From positions 1 to 64,000 of the forward strand of contig JBKCHQ010000106.1 of the NCBI GenBank assembly GCA_046302715.1: a DNA stretch of 64,000 bases, read 5' to 3'. This DNA is from CAMCXT01 sp046302715. Lineage in GTDB: Bacteria > Bacteroidota > Bacteroidia > M30B66. Under the pieces are notes generated by a model that saw only the letters and a program-made list of their open reading frames with translations, was not told where the DNA came from and made no database searches. Numbering within the stretch: the first letter of the stretch is position 1; every line of letters starts with the position of its first letter. The translations under genes and the position numbers were made by a program. Positions 8,763 through 17,612 of this stretch are shown here, one piece after another.

Positions 8763-10021
8763 CCCTTTGAGGTGCATGTTCCGTAAATCTTGCCCTGTAA
8801 CTGCATGCCCGGGTAAGGCGAATTCGAAGATTTTGAGAATATCATTTCCTCCGTAAACGTAAATTGCTCCGCTGGCGTATATATAAAGAAATTGGCCGGA
8901 GCTCCATCTTCAATTCTCGGGATCTCTTTACCGACAATTTTTCGGGGATTAATCGAAAGGGCGCGGATTAAAACATCGATATCTGAATCACTATTTAAGG
9001 CTTTACGTGCAGCCGCATAAAGACATTCAATGCCTTCGATCCCAAATCGGGCATACGCAAATTCAACATCTTTATGCTCAATTGGCTCAGGCCGGTGATC
9101 AGAACACAATACGTCAATGGTCCCGTCGCGCAAGCCTTGAATAAGTGCAATTCGATCATTTTCGCTCCTTAAAGGAGGCCACACTTTATAATTACTATCG
9201 AACTTTTCAAGACATCCATCATTAAAAAGCAGATGATGCGGGTAGGTGCTGCAATACACCTTAATGTGTGCAGACTTAGCTTCTCTAATAATATCCACCG
9301 ATTTGGCACAACTTATTCCTGCAATAAATATGGGAACATCGTGATATTGAGCTAAAGTAATAGCCCGCTGAATACCGAGTATTTCGCTTATTTCAGGCGC
9401 ACTTTTTAATCCCAATCGCGTGCTGCTTTCGCCTTCATTCACTAAGGCCCCCTGAGTTATTGCGGCATCATCGGGGTGCAACATCACTATACCTCCTGAT
9501 AATTTGGTGTACTGGAGCGCCAAATGCAGAAGAAGCGTGTTGGACAAAGCGCTTTTATCGTCGGTAAATACTGCGACCCCTTCCTGTTTCAAGGCCACCA
9601 TTTCGGTTAGATCTTTTCCCTTCATACCAACCGAAAGTGCACCCGCTGCGACAAATTCAACAGGTAAATCGGCAGTGGATTGATGGATAAATGCTGCAGC
9701 CCCACGATGATCCGTTACCGGAAGTAAGTCTGGCATCAGGTTTAATGAAGTTACTCCACCACGCATGGCTGCATTAGATAAACTTTCAAAGGTTTCGCGT
9801 TCTTCAAACCCAGGCTCTCCACCTGTAACTTGAAAATCGTAAAGACCGGGTGAAGCCAAAAGTCCACTGCAATCGAAAACCTCAATTTCGAATGAATTAT
9901 CTGTTTGTGCGTTTATATGGATTATTCCGTCTCTTACTAAAATGGAGCACAGTTGATGGTGTAAATTACTTTCAGGATGTGCAATGCGTACGTTTTTGAA
10001 TAGAACCGCGTGCTTCTTCAT
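8744..10021 (-). CDS. Dihydroorotase-like amidohydrolase lacking metal ligands
   Basis: The 425-residue protein aligns along its length with type I dihydroorotases: GLLASPGLYDF (53-63), GGVTSLNLMPD (88-98), VFTDDKSALSNT (151-162), the HHLLF and WPPLR blocks, and VLCSDHRPEP (304-313). Active enzymes have D-x-H-x-H before LREPG; here the site reads DFQVTGGEPG (62-71), so both histidines are gone. The metal histidine in the later strand is also replaced (IFIAGISC, 231-238), while Asp154, His182 and Asp308 remain. It is therefore probably a non-catalytic homologue, like the pseudo-dihydroorotases that support aspartate transcarbamoylase in some bacteria. The start is fixed by an ATGA overlap with the BatA-like gene; a longer reading from 10093 is unlikely. 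Confidence 0.85.
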   Translation of the reverse strand: MKKHAVLFKNVRIAHPESNLHHQLCSILVRDGIIHINAQTDNSFEIEVFDCSGLLASPGLYDFQVTGGEPGFEERETFESLSNAAMRGGVTSLNLMPDLLPVTDHRGAAAFIHQSTADLPVEFVAAGALSVGMKGKDLTEMVALKQEGVAVFTDDKSALSNTLLLHLALQYTKLSGGIVMLHPDDAAITQGALVNEGESSTRLGLKSAPEISEILGIQRAITLAQYHDVPIFIAGISCAKSVDIIREAKSAHIKVYCSTYPHHLLFNDGCLEKFDSNYKVWPPLRSENDRIALIQGLRDGTIDVLCSDHRPEPIEHKDVEFAYARFGIEGIECLYAAARKALNSDSDIDVLIRALSINPRKIVGKEIPRIEDGAPANFFIYTPAEQFTFTEEMIFSKSSNSPYPGMQLQGKIYGTCTSKGWFFDA

Positions 10022-12060
10022 GATTTCATAAAGCGTATGAGTAATATTTCGAGAAGGAAAAACAATAATGCAGCAATGATGAAGTATTTCCAAATGGGCT
10101 TTCCTTCATCAAGTTGTGCGATACTGTTTCCCAATTCTTTTTGATTGCCGTCGAGAATTTCCAGAGAGGTGAAACCAGCTGCATTGAAGCGTTTTAGCAA
10201 ATTCTCCTTATTTTCGAACTTCATTTCCGACTCTTCGCGCGGGTAATTGAACGATGCCCATCCCTTAATGCTATCGCCTATCATGATCTTGTAATTGCCT
10301 GCTTTAGGCAATTCATTGTTAACATATAGTTTAACAATACCGTTTTGCATTTCCTGTTCAGGTATAATTTCGAATGTGCCGTCTTCCGATTTGAGCTTCA
10401 GAGTTTTGTCGCCACCTGCTACCACACCCGACAACATTATTGCTTCATTTCTGCCAAGGGTATAATACAATTTCGAGGAGGGGAAAGAGTACAAGCCAAT
10501 TTTATATAGCGTAGGTACAAAAAGCGCATGTTGTTGAAAATTACCGCCTACGTCATTGAGCTCAGTGCAGAACAAATACACCTTCCCTTTGCCCGAATCA
10601 AAGCTAGAAGCAAACAAGTCGCCATTGGGTAAACGCATGATTTCTTCGGAGCTGTTTTTTGAACCGCTGGTAATGCTGAAATATTTTTTTACACTGGGCA
10701 AATCAATATTTTGAGGTACGCGTTCAAAAACATCATCATAAATTGGATGCCTGAAATTTAAATTCCCAACTCGTTGCGACAGCTCCTTTAAAGCACCATA
10801 ACCGCCTGCATTGAGCGTTTGGCATAGCGATGTGTAACCGCTTACATTAGCCTGTAAGCTGGGGAAAACCGCAAGACTGCCGCCCTCACCGATGAACTTA
10901 CTGATTTCTTGAACCATTCCGCTCGAAATCTCTTTTAAGCCACTCAATACGATTAAATTGTATTCAGGAAACTTCGAATAATCCAGCTGAAGCGAGGTAA
11001 CGCTCGTTAAATTAAATGCAGGATTTTTCCCATAAATCTTTTCAAGGTAATTGCCCCCACCCTCATCTTGTACCACTAATACATTAAGTTTTTCAGGCAC
11101 GTTGTAGCTGAAATAGAAACGATCGTCGAAAATGATGGGGTGGTCGTTAATGGATAAACTGCCAAATTGATAGCCCGATTCGGGATTGGAAAAATTCATT
11201 TCGGCAATTTTTGAAGAATCAGCTCCAGCACTAAACGAACTTATACCTTTTTGAAGTTGATTAATGGTAACCGATGCCGCAATATTTTCAGCCCGTTGTT
11301 TAGAGTGATTGGTCACTGAGAATAATAATCTATCGGATGTTGATTTTTGGCGATATGGGGTTTCAAACCATAGGGAATCTATAGAAACATTGCCTTCGGC
11401 TTTGTTTTGTAAATGAATGAGGTTAAGTTGAACGGTAGTGTCGGCTTTTGCTTGTTCAATATCAGCGGCTCCACTTTGGAAGTCGCTTATTAAAAAGGAA
11501 ATGGGGTTTTTGATTTTATTGTAATCAAACAGTTCGTTTTGACGGGCAATAATCTCTGAAGTTTTGCGGTAGCTGGCACTTAAATCCACTTCACGAAGCA
11601 TTTCGAGAAATTGGTCCTTCGAAAGCAGTCGCTGATGCTTTCCTTCAAAGTCGTTGGTTATTAATTGAAAGCGATCTGTTTCTTTGTAAGAAGATGCGAT
11701 GGAAGCGGCGTGTTTTTTTGCCATTTCGAGTAATGTGGCCGTTTCGCTTTTGCCGTTCATAGAGAACGAGTTATCAATATATATACTAATGGCCCTACTT
11801 CCGGTTTTTGCTTTATGCACCGAGGGTATGAAAGGGCGGGCAAAGGCTATTACCAAGGCAGCTAAAGCCAGACACCGCGCAATTAAAATGAGGATGTGCT
11901 TGAGTTTTGAGCGACTTTGTGTTTCTTTTTGGAGCGATATTAAGAAACGTACATTGGTAAAATAAACCGTTTTAAACTTCCTGAAGTGAAAGAGGTGTAT
12001 AATTATGGGGATAGCCAAGCTAAACAATGCCCATAAAAAAGCCGGATTCGTAAACTTCAT
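10018..12060 (-). CDS. BatA/VWA-domain membrane protein
   Basis: This 680-residue membrane protein begins with the BatA N-terminal domain (LWALFSLAIPIIIHLFHFRK, then a second helix LIARCLALAALVIAFARPFI at about 59-78). A von Willebrand A domain follows, with the metal-ion site DNSFS at 96-100 (D-x-S-x-S). The middle of the protein is a large extracytoplasmic beta-rich region, and a last helix (YFIIAALLFFLLEILLI) ends the chain. Bat proteins were named for aerotolerance in Bacteroides, but the function of this longer form is not known. It overlaps the dihydroorotase-like gene by four bases, so they are translationally coupled. Confidence 0.87.
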   Translation of the reverse strand: MKFTNPAFLWALFSLAIPIIIHLFHFRKFKTVYFTNVRFLISLQKETQSRSKLKHILILIARCLALAALVIAFARPFIPSVHKAKTGSRAISIYIDNSFSMNGKSETATLLEMAKKHAASIASSYKETDRFQLITNDFEGKHQRLLSKDQFLEMLREVDLSASYRKTSEIIARQNELFDYNKIKNPISFLISDFQSGAADIEQAKADTTVQLNLIHLQNKAEGNVSIDSLWFETPYRQKSTSDRLLFSVTNHSKQRAENIAASVTINQLQKGISSFSAGADSSKIAEMNFSNPESGYQFGSLSINDHPIIFDDRFYFSYNVPEKLNVLVVQDEGGGNYLEKIYGKNPAFNLTSVTSLQLDYSKFPEYNLIVLSGLKEISSGMVQEISKFIGEGGSLAVFPSLQANVSGYTSLCQTLNAGGYGALKELSQRVGNLNFRHPIYDDVFERVPQNIDLPSVKKYFSITSGSKNSSEEIMRLPNGDLFASSFDSGKGKVYLFCTELNDVGGNFQQHALFVPTLYKIGLYSFPSSKLYYTLGRNEAIMLSGVVAGGDKTLKLKSEDGTFEIIPEQEMQNGIVKLYVNNELPKAGNYKIMIGDSIKGWASFNYPREESEMKFENKENLLKRFNAAGFTSLEILDGNQKELGNSIAQLDEGKPIWKYFIIAALLFFLLEILLIRFMKS

Positions 12061-12067
12061 CGCCCCA

Positions 12068-12075
12068 CAAAGATA
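12068..12075 (-). promoter_or_regulatory. -7 promoter element (TATCTTTG)
   Basis: On the minus strand TATCTTTG fits TAnnTTTG and ends 7 bases before the ATG of the BatA-like gene. No convincing -33 box is visible. If used, the message would be nearly leaderless. Confidence 0.4.
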
Positions 12076-12124
12076 TAAGCATTTTTAACCTCATTAAACC
12101 ATTTCGTTAATTTATTTGAAGTAC

Positions 12125-12820
12125 ATGAGTGGTTTCGTAAGTTTTGACTTATTTCGTTTTGTGAAACTTTCGCCCTCTGGTATTCAGCGTAAATTAGCCT
12201 TGGGCTTGCCCGGTCCATCGGCTCAATGGTTAATGGCGCCTGCAAATCGGCCACAACAGACTGCCGAGCAGGAATGGTACACCCGTTCAGCCGTTTTGAT
12301 TCTTATATTGTTTGGCGGTAATGAGCCTGAAATAGTGTTTATACGTAGGGCCAGTTATAATGGAGTGCACAGCGGGCAAATCGGTTTTCCTGGGGGTAAA
12401 TTTGAGCCCGACGAGCACAGTGCAGCAGAGGTTGCGCTGCGAGAGGCCAATGAAGAAATCGGAATAAATAGGAGTGACGTAGAGATTTTAGGCGCGTTGA
12501 GCCCTTTGCATATTCCGGTAAGCAAGATGCGGGTCGAACCTATTTTAGCAGTTTCAGAAATGATGCCGCAATTCGTACGCAATGAGCGGGAAGTAGAGGA
12601 AATATTGGTAAAACCGCTTGACTTTTTTCTACAAATCGATAATATTGTAGCGTATGAATTGAAGCAATTTATTGGAGAAATAAGAAAAGTGCCCGCATTT
12701 AATACGAAGCCGGTACCAATTTGGGGAGCGACAGCCATGATAATGTCAGAGTTGCTAACCCTGGTTTATGATGCACATTGGTTACATGTGGCGCAGCGCA
12801 ATTTTTATAAGAATCAGTAA
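12125..12820 (+). CDS. Nudix hydrolase, CoA pyrophosphatase (NudL/NUDT7) type
   Basis: From the ATG at 12125 the protein has 231 residues. The Nudix box GX5EX7REUXEEXGU is complete at residues about 90-114 (GGKFEPDE through REANEEIGI). The preceding VHSGQIGFPGG is the extra signature of the CoA/acyl-CoA pyrophosphatase subfamily, so cleavage of CoA or a CoA ester to phosphopantetheine and 3',5'-ADP is the best guess. An in-frame TTG nine bases upstream is a less likely start. Its last 39 bases overlap the convergent small membrane-protein gene. Confidence 0.88.
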   Translation: MSGFVSFDLFRFVKLSPSGIQRKLALGLPGPSAQWLMAPANRPQQTAEQEWYTRSAVLILILFGGNEPEIVFIRRASYNGVHSGQIGFPGGKFEPDEHSAAEVALREANEEIGINRSDVEILGALSPLHIPVSKMRVEPILAVSEMMPQFVRNEREVEEILVKPLDFFLQIDNIVAYELKQFIGEIRKVPAFNTKPVPIWGATAMIMSELLTLVYDAHWLHVAQRNFYKNQ

Positions 12821-12976
12821 GAATACTCCACCGCCAAGAATAAGTGCAATAAGTCCTGAATTTTGATACTGACTCCGGTGAATACCCTTATCTTTTTTGA
12901 ATGACCAGATTAAAATTCCGATAAATGCAACAGCAAAAAGAAGAGCAAATACCCAATGTCCCGGCCCGATGTTCAT
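12782..12976 (-). CDS. Small two-helix membrane protein
   Basis: A 64-residue protein with two hydrophobic helices (FALLFAVAFIGILIWSF and GLIALILGGGVFLLILIKIAL) joined by a short charged loop KKDKGIHRSQYQNS. I do not know its function. The clean membrane pattern, ATG start and position ahead of the Nudix end argue it is real although it is short and overlaps that gene tail-to-tail. It follows the T9SS protein gene after 20 bases and may be expressed with it. Confidence 0.65.
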   Translation of the reverse strand: MNIGPGHWVFALLFAVAFIGILIWSFKKDKGIHRSQYQNSGLIALILGGGVFLLILIKIALRHM

Positions 12977-12996
12977 TCACTAATTTTAGGTCGAAA

Positions 12997-13716
12997 TTAG
13001 TGCTTTATCGTAATTTTTCCAGTACGAAGAGCTTTGGAGCCTTGCTGCAATCTATATATGTATACCCCTGATGGTAGGTTAACCAACGATATTTGGTGAT
13101 TCGTGTTTTGTGCAATGAGTGTTTCGCTCAAAACCTTAGTGCCCAACATATTAAATATTTCTAGCTCAGTATTTTTCTTTAATCCATTGCACGTTATGTT
13201 TAAGATATCGCTCACTGGGTTGGGATAGGTTTTTACCGACCATTCGGTAGCTTTGACATTTGGGGAACTTAATGGAGCAATATCGAATTTTACTACCAAG
13301 ACAGAAGAATCAGCTTCGTTTTGTGCATTATAGAAAGTGTAATGGATTTCTGCAGTGCCGGCCATTGAATCGGGACGCAAATGAACAGAAAATACGTTGG
13401 TGGTATTTCCGCCCTCAATATCAAGTGGAGTAGGGGATTGACTAACACTGGGAAGATAGCAGGCAGTCCAGCAAAAAAAGTTTGTTGATCCTTGGATGTT
13501 CTGAACAATACGCCTCCTTACATGGAACGAACCATATTCGTTAGATGAATTAGTAACAGGAATTTGACGTTCAATTTCGTACTCCTCGGCTCCAGCAGTG
13601 ATCACAACCGGACTGCTAGCTCCAAAGGTAATGGATTGCGAATTAATTGATTTTGAAAACGATACCAGAACTAATGTTAAACTTAAACAAATTGCTGCAA
13701 GTCTTGAAGTGCCCAT
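12997..13716 (-). CDS. T9SS-sorted secreted protein
   Basis: The 239-residue protein has a signal peptide (LAAICLSLTLVLVSFSKSINSQ) and a C-terminal type IX sorting domain from about residue 163, recognised by the TYPNPVSDILNI entry motif, ELEIFNMLGTKVL and the closing LPSGVYIYRLQ...GKITIKH. Such proteins cross the outer membrane by T9SS and are either released or anchored on the cell surface. The central 130 residues form a beta-sandwich-like region with two cysteines close together (FFCWTACYLPS) and no recognised enzyme motif. Function unknown. Confidence 0.85.
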   Translation of the reverse strand: MGTSRLAAICLSLTLVLVSFSKSINSQSITFGASSPVVITAGAEEYEIERQIPVTNSSNEYGSFHVRRRIVQNIQGSTNFFCWTACYLPSVSQSPTPLDIEGGNTTNVFSVHLRPDSMAGTAEIHYTFYNAQNEADSSVLVVKFDIAPLSSPNVKATEWSVKTYPNPVSDILNITCNGLKKNTELEIFNMLGTKVLSETLIAQNTNHQISLVNLPSGVYIYRLQQGSKALRTGKITIKH

Positions 13717-13808
13717 AATTCTTGATTTATTTTAATTTCAAATTTACGGCTTTTACCCAAGCCTGCATCACTGATCAATAATTTTTGCCTTTTTTTTTAT
13801 GGAGCAGG

Positions 13809-13836
13809 TTGTTTTATTAAGAAATTCTTAATTTTG
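13809..13836 (+). promoter_or_regulatory. Promoter of the T9SS thioredoxin gene
   Basis: TTG (13809-13811), 17 bases, then TAATTTTG (13829-13836) fit the Bacteroidota promoter form with slightly short spacing. The start codon follows 32 bases later. Confidence 0.5.
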
Positions 13837-13868
13837 AAAATTCTCAACAAGTCAAATTCAACAATCAC

Positions 13869-15341
13869 ATGAAAAAATTTTTACAAAATGTAAGTCTTGC
13901 AATGGGCTTATTAGTAGCAGGGAGTGCAAATGCGCAGTTGGCTAACGGAGCGTTGATGCCTGCGGGATTGGTATTAACCGACATTAACGGAAATACACAT
14001 GATTTAGATGCCTTGCTTAGCCAAGGTAAAGCATTGTTTATTGATGTGTCTGCAACATGGTGTGGGCCATGCTGGGGCTTCCACCAAACAGGAATTTTAG
14101 AGGAGCTTTATGCTACTTATGGTCCCGAAGGAACCGATGAGGTTCGTGTATTCTTTATCGAGGGTGATGGTCAAACAACAATTGATCAACTTAACGGAAT
14201 TGGGTCGGGAACACAAGGAAATTGGGTGGCTGGTACACCATATCCTATTGTAGATGATGCAGCAGCTGGCGACGCGTTAAGCGTTGGATTTTTCCCAACA
14301 TTATACATGATCTGTCCAAGCCGCCGTGTATGGCACATTTCACCATCGGAAGTTTTGGCATATTGGCCTTCTTCTTTGCACATTGCCAATGCACGTGCTT
14401 GTAATAACCCTATTGATGCGGTTATGAATGGTTATACCGGCGAAACTTCAACATGTGGTTCACTTTCTCCCTTGAAAGTGCAAATTCAAAATAAAGGTGT
14501 AGAAGCATTAACCAGCGCAACTATTACTGCTTCTTTAGGAGGTACACAAGTGGCCACTACAAATTGGACTGGTACACTGCAGCAATTCCAGGCTACCGAA
14601 GTATCATTTGGTTCTGCTGATATTACTTCATCTTCTGATCTAGTATTTACGGTTACTCCTACGGGAACGGATGTTGCTCCAAACGACAATACGTTTACTC
14701 AAGCAATTGATATGGCCCCTACCATCTCAACGACAGATGTAATCGTTAAAATCACTACTGATCGTTACGGTTCTGAAACTACTTGGAGAATTCGTCGTCC
14801 AAATAATTCTATTCTTGCATCAGGCGGACCTTACGATGACATGGCTGCAAACGGAGTTACTGTTCAACCAGAAGAAACAGTAACATTGCCTGCTAACGGA
14901 TGTTATAAATTCGAAATTTTAGATTCGTATAGTGATGGTATTTGCTGCGCTTACGGCGAAGGGTCATACGAAGTAACCGATGCCAATGGAGTTTCTCTTG
15001 TTAGTGGTGGAGAGTTCGGTGCGACTGAAAAAAGAGCACTAATCGGTGAAGGCGCTTCTTCAATCGATGACAACCAATCTGTAGTTTCTGATTTTACTGT
15101 GTATCCTAACCCATCAAATGGTTTAGTGAATATTTCGATGAACTTAACTTCAAATGACGATGTTACTTTGAAAGTTTACAATTCTATCGGAGCGTTGGTT
15201 CATGAAAACGATTTGGGTCGTTTAACGGTTGGTTCTTATTTCTACCCACTTAATTTATCAGGCTATGCAGCTGGAATGTACCGTGTTGTTGCGGTTTCAT
15301 CAAAAGGTGTTAGCGTAAATTCAGTACAAATAAGCCGTTAA
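13869..15341 (+). CDS. Secreted thioredoxin-domain protein with T9SS sorting domain
   Basis: This 490-residue protein has a signal peptide (cleavage near ANAQ, residue 23), a thioredoxin-like domain with active site WCGPC (Cys65 and Cys68), a domain around residues 290-390 with the ILDSYSDGICCAYGEGSYEV motif seen in many secreted Bacteroidota proteins, and a T9SS sorting domain from about residue 405 (VYPNPSNGLVNI). It would place a thiol-disulfide active site at the cell surface or in the medium. Its substrate is unknown. A strong terminator follows, separating it from the tlpA-like gene, though the two may be functionally linked. Confidence 0.88.
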   Translation: MKKFLQNVSLAMGLLVAGSANAQLANGALMPAGLVLTDINGNTHDLDALLSQGKALFIDVSATWCGPCWGFHQTGILEELYATYGPEGTDEVRVFFIEGDGQTTIDQLNGIGSGTQGNWVAGTPYPIVDDAAAGDALSVGFFPTLYMICPSRRVWHISPSEVLAYWPSSLHIANARACNNPIDAVMNGYTGETSTCGSLSPLKVQIQNKGVEALTSATITASLGGTQVATTNWTGTLQQFQATEVSFGSADITSSSDLVFTVTPTGTDVAPNDNTFTQAIDMAPTISTTDVIVKITTDRYGSETTWRIRRPNNSILASGGPYDDMAANGVTVQPEETVTLPANGCYKFEILDSYSDGICCAYGEGSYEVTDANGVSLVSGGEFGATEKRALIGEGASSIDDNQSVVSDFTVYPNPSNGLVNISMNLTSNDDVTLKVYNSIGALVHENDLGRLTVGSYFYPLNLSGYAAGMYRVVAVSSKGVSVNSVQISR

Positions 15342-15367
15342 TTTTAACGGAATAAAATTTGATAAGC

Positions 15368-15403
15368 ACCGGGAAATACATGGTTATTTCCCGGTTTTTT
15401 ATT
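15368..15403 (+). terminator. Strong intrinsic terminator
   Basis: An 11-pair perfect stem (15368-15378 with 15385-15395) with a six-base loop is followed by TTTTTTATTTTTTTT. It stands 26 bases after the T9SS thioredoxin stop and only 11 bases before the next ATG, so most transcription of the upstream gene should end here. Confidence 0.85.
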
Positions 15404-15414
15404 TTTTTTGAATT

Positions 15415-15930
15415 ATGAAAAAATTCGTTCTATTTCTTTTTTTGGCGCCTTCCTTAGTTTTTGCTCAGTCCTCTGAAAATGCAAGGGCTTTTCCTGAAGT
15501 ATCGATTAAGACGCTTGATGGTAAATCAATTTCAACCAAAGATTTTGATAACGGGGGAAAACCAATTGTGGTATCATTTTGGGCCACCTGGTGTAAACCT
15601 TGCGTGAATGAATTAACCAATATAGCCGAGTTATATGAGCAGTGGCAGAAACAAACCGGTGTGAAAGTAATTGCCATTTCCATCGATGATGCACGCAATA
15701 CTGCTAAAGTTGCTCCTTTCGTAAACGGCAAAGGTTGGGATTATGAGGTTTACACCGATCCCAATTCGGATTTGAAGCGCGCATTAAACATCAATCTTGT
15801 GCCTCATACATTTTTGCTCGATGGTCAAAAAAACATAGTTTGGCAGCACAATAGCTACACCGAAGGCGATGAAATTAAGCTTTTTGAACTTGTAAAAAAA
15901 GTGGCAGAAGGAAAACCAATTGCTGAATGA
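15415..15930 (+). CDS. TlpA-family periplasmic thiol-disulfide oxidoreductase
   Basis: A 171-residue exported thioredoxin-fold protein. The signal peptide is MKKFVLFLFLAPSLVFAQ; the active site is WCKPC (Cys60, Cys63) in SFWATWCKPCVNEL, and the cis-proline loop is INLVPHTFLLDG. The TlpA/ResA/AhpC-like pattern suggests periplasmic reduction of disulfides. The last four bases (ATGA) overlap the DUF6029-type gene, so translation is coupled. No separate promoter is evident in the 11 bases after the upstream terminator; expression may come from read-through. Confidence 0.9.
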   Translation: MKKFVLFLFLAPSLVFAQSSENARAFPEVSIKTLDGKSISTKDFDNGGKPIVVSFWATWCKPCVNELTNIAELYEQWQKQTGVKVIAISIDDARNTAKVAPFVNGKGWDYEVYTDPNSDLKRALNINLVPHTFLLDGQKNIVWQHNSYTEGDEIKLFELVKKVAEGKPIAE

Positions 15931-17585
15931 TTTTTAAGAAATATTTATGGAGTCGGTATCTGATAGTATCGGCTATTCTTCTTATTGACCATCAATTAAT
16001 TGCTCAAAATCCCACTCCCGCCGCCGATTGGGGCGAGCTGCATGGTAATTTTCAGCTTGATGCGCAATACTACAATCAAGATTCACTTATCGGAGCTCCA
16101 GTTGTTCCTGAAAAAATCCTTTCCAATGGTTTTATGAACCTTTGGTATACACGGGGTAAATTTTCGGCGGGCCTTCGATACGAACATTATTTAAATGTAA
16201 TGCAAGGCTTTGACCCCCGTTACAAAGGTTCGGGTGTGCCATTTCGTTTTGCAAGCTATACCAATGATGAACTCGAGGCTACTGTGGGTAATTTTTATGA
16301 GCAGTTTGGTAGTGGGCTCATCTTGCGCGCTTACGAAGAACGTGGACTTGGTTTCGATAATGCACTCGAAGGGGCTAAAGTAAAATACCAGCCCATCAAA
16401 GGTCTTATTGTAAAAGGGGTAATTGCCCGACAAAGAGCCTTTTTCTCCTTGAGTCCGGGTATTTTAAGAGGTGGCGATATAGAGTTTAACCTTAACGAAA
16501 GTTTGCCGGTAGAAAAGCAGCTGACTACAAATATTATTATAGGGGGCTCGGCTCTTAGCCGCTATCAAGACGATCAGGATCCAATTTACATTTTGCCTGA
16601 AAATGTGGCGGCCTTTGCAGGTCGTTTTAATGTTAATAGAGGTAAGTTAAATCTTTTTGCAGAATACGGATATAAAATAAATGATCCTTCAGCGAGTAAT
16701 AATAGAATTTATAGACCGGGTCAGGCATTAATGGTTACTGCCTCATACTCCACTAAGGGTTTGGGCATTATCGCAACAGCAAAACGACTGGATAATTTTG
16801 ATTTTCGATCCGATCGTGCCGCAAGCGGAATCGGATATAACATCAATTTTTTGCCGGCTACAACCCGCCAACACACCTACAATTTACCGGCAACTATTTA
16901 TCCTTACGCTACGCAGCCAAACGGTGAAATGGGCTACCAGGTGGAAGTAGCTTGGCGCATTAAAAAAGGAACTTTCTGGGGCGGAAAATACGGCACCGAA
17001 ATAACCCTCAACGCTTCGGGTACCAATGGTTTAGATAAAACACCGGCGAGCAATGATACCTTAGGCTATGAATCGGGATTTTTTAAAATTGGCAAAGAAG
17101 TTTTTTTTAGAGACTACCACCTAGAAATTCATAAGAAAATCAATAAAACTTGGAAAGCTAATTTAATGCTGCTTTACTGGGTTTACAATAAAGATGTGGT
17201 GCAAGGCTTAACCGGTTTTGGTACCATTTACGCACCCATGGGTGTATTTGATTTAACCTGTCGCATCAATGATAAGCATACGGTACGCATGGAGGCTCAG
17301 GCGCTATTTACAGAACAGGATGCCGGTTCTTGGGCTATGGGCCTATTGGAATACACATACTCGCCCAATTGGTTTGTTGCGGTGGTGGATCAATACAATT
17401 TCGGTAATCCGGATGAAAGGTTGCAAATTCATTACCTCACCGGTAATGTTGGATTTATGAAAAAAGGAAACCGTATAATGTTGGGCTATGGTCGTCAAAG
17501 GGCCGGTATTTTTTGCGTTGGAGGCGTTTGCAGAAATGTTCCAGCTTCAAATGGACTCACGCTTTCAATTTTAAGCAGCTTTTAG
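15927..17585 (+). CDS. DUF6029-type outer-membrane barrel protein
   Basis: The 552-residue protein starts with a signal peptide (residues 1-27, ending IAQNP) and then GELHGNFQLDAQYYNQDSLI, the opening I associate with DUF6029 family proteins. The rest is rich in alternating hydrophobic strands with aromatic girdles (KFSAGLRYEHYLNV, GNFYEQFGSGLILRAYEERG, HTVRMEAQALF), as expected for an outer-membrane beta-barrel of about 20 or more strands. Two cysteines stand close together near the C-terminus (FCVGGVC). Function is not established. Overlap with the tlpA-like gene and the next gene's CxxC lipoprotein suggests it is a partner or substrate of that redox pair. Confidence 0.8.
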   Translation: MIFKKYLWSRYLIVSAILLIDHQLIAQNPTPAADWGELHGNFQLDAQYYNQDSLIGAPVVPEKILSNGFMNLWYTRGKFSAGLRYEHYLNVMQGFDPRYKGSGVPFRFASYTNDELEATVGNFYEQFGSGLILRAYEERGLGFDNALEGAKVKYQPIKGLIVKGVIARQRAFFSLSPGILRGGDIEFNLNESLPVEKQLTTNIIIGGSALSRYQDDQDPIYILPENVAAFAGRFNVNRGKLNLFAEYGYKINDPSASNNRIYRPGQALMVTASYSTKGLGIIATAKRLDNFDFRSDRAASGIGYNINFLPATTRQHTYNLPATIYPYATQPNGEMGYQVEVAWRIKKGTFWGGKYGTEITLNASGTNGLDKTPASNDTLGYESGFFKIGKEVFFRDYHLEIHKKINKTWKANLMLLYWVYNKDVVQGLTGFGTIYAPMGVFDLTCRINDKHTVRMEAQALFTEQDAGSWAMGLLEYTYSPNWFVAVVDQYNFGNPDERLQIHYLTGNVGFMKKGNRIMLGYGRQRAGIFCVGGVCRNVPASNGLTLSILSSF

Positions 17586-17612
17586 TATTTTTAAAGTGAA
17601 ATTTGAAAGGGT

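Noticed and set aside
12355..12738. Minus-strand ORF of 127 residues inside the Nudix gene
   Set aside because: Shadow of the Nudix frame, whose box is complete on the plus strand.
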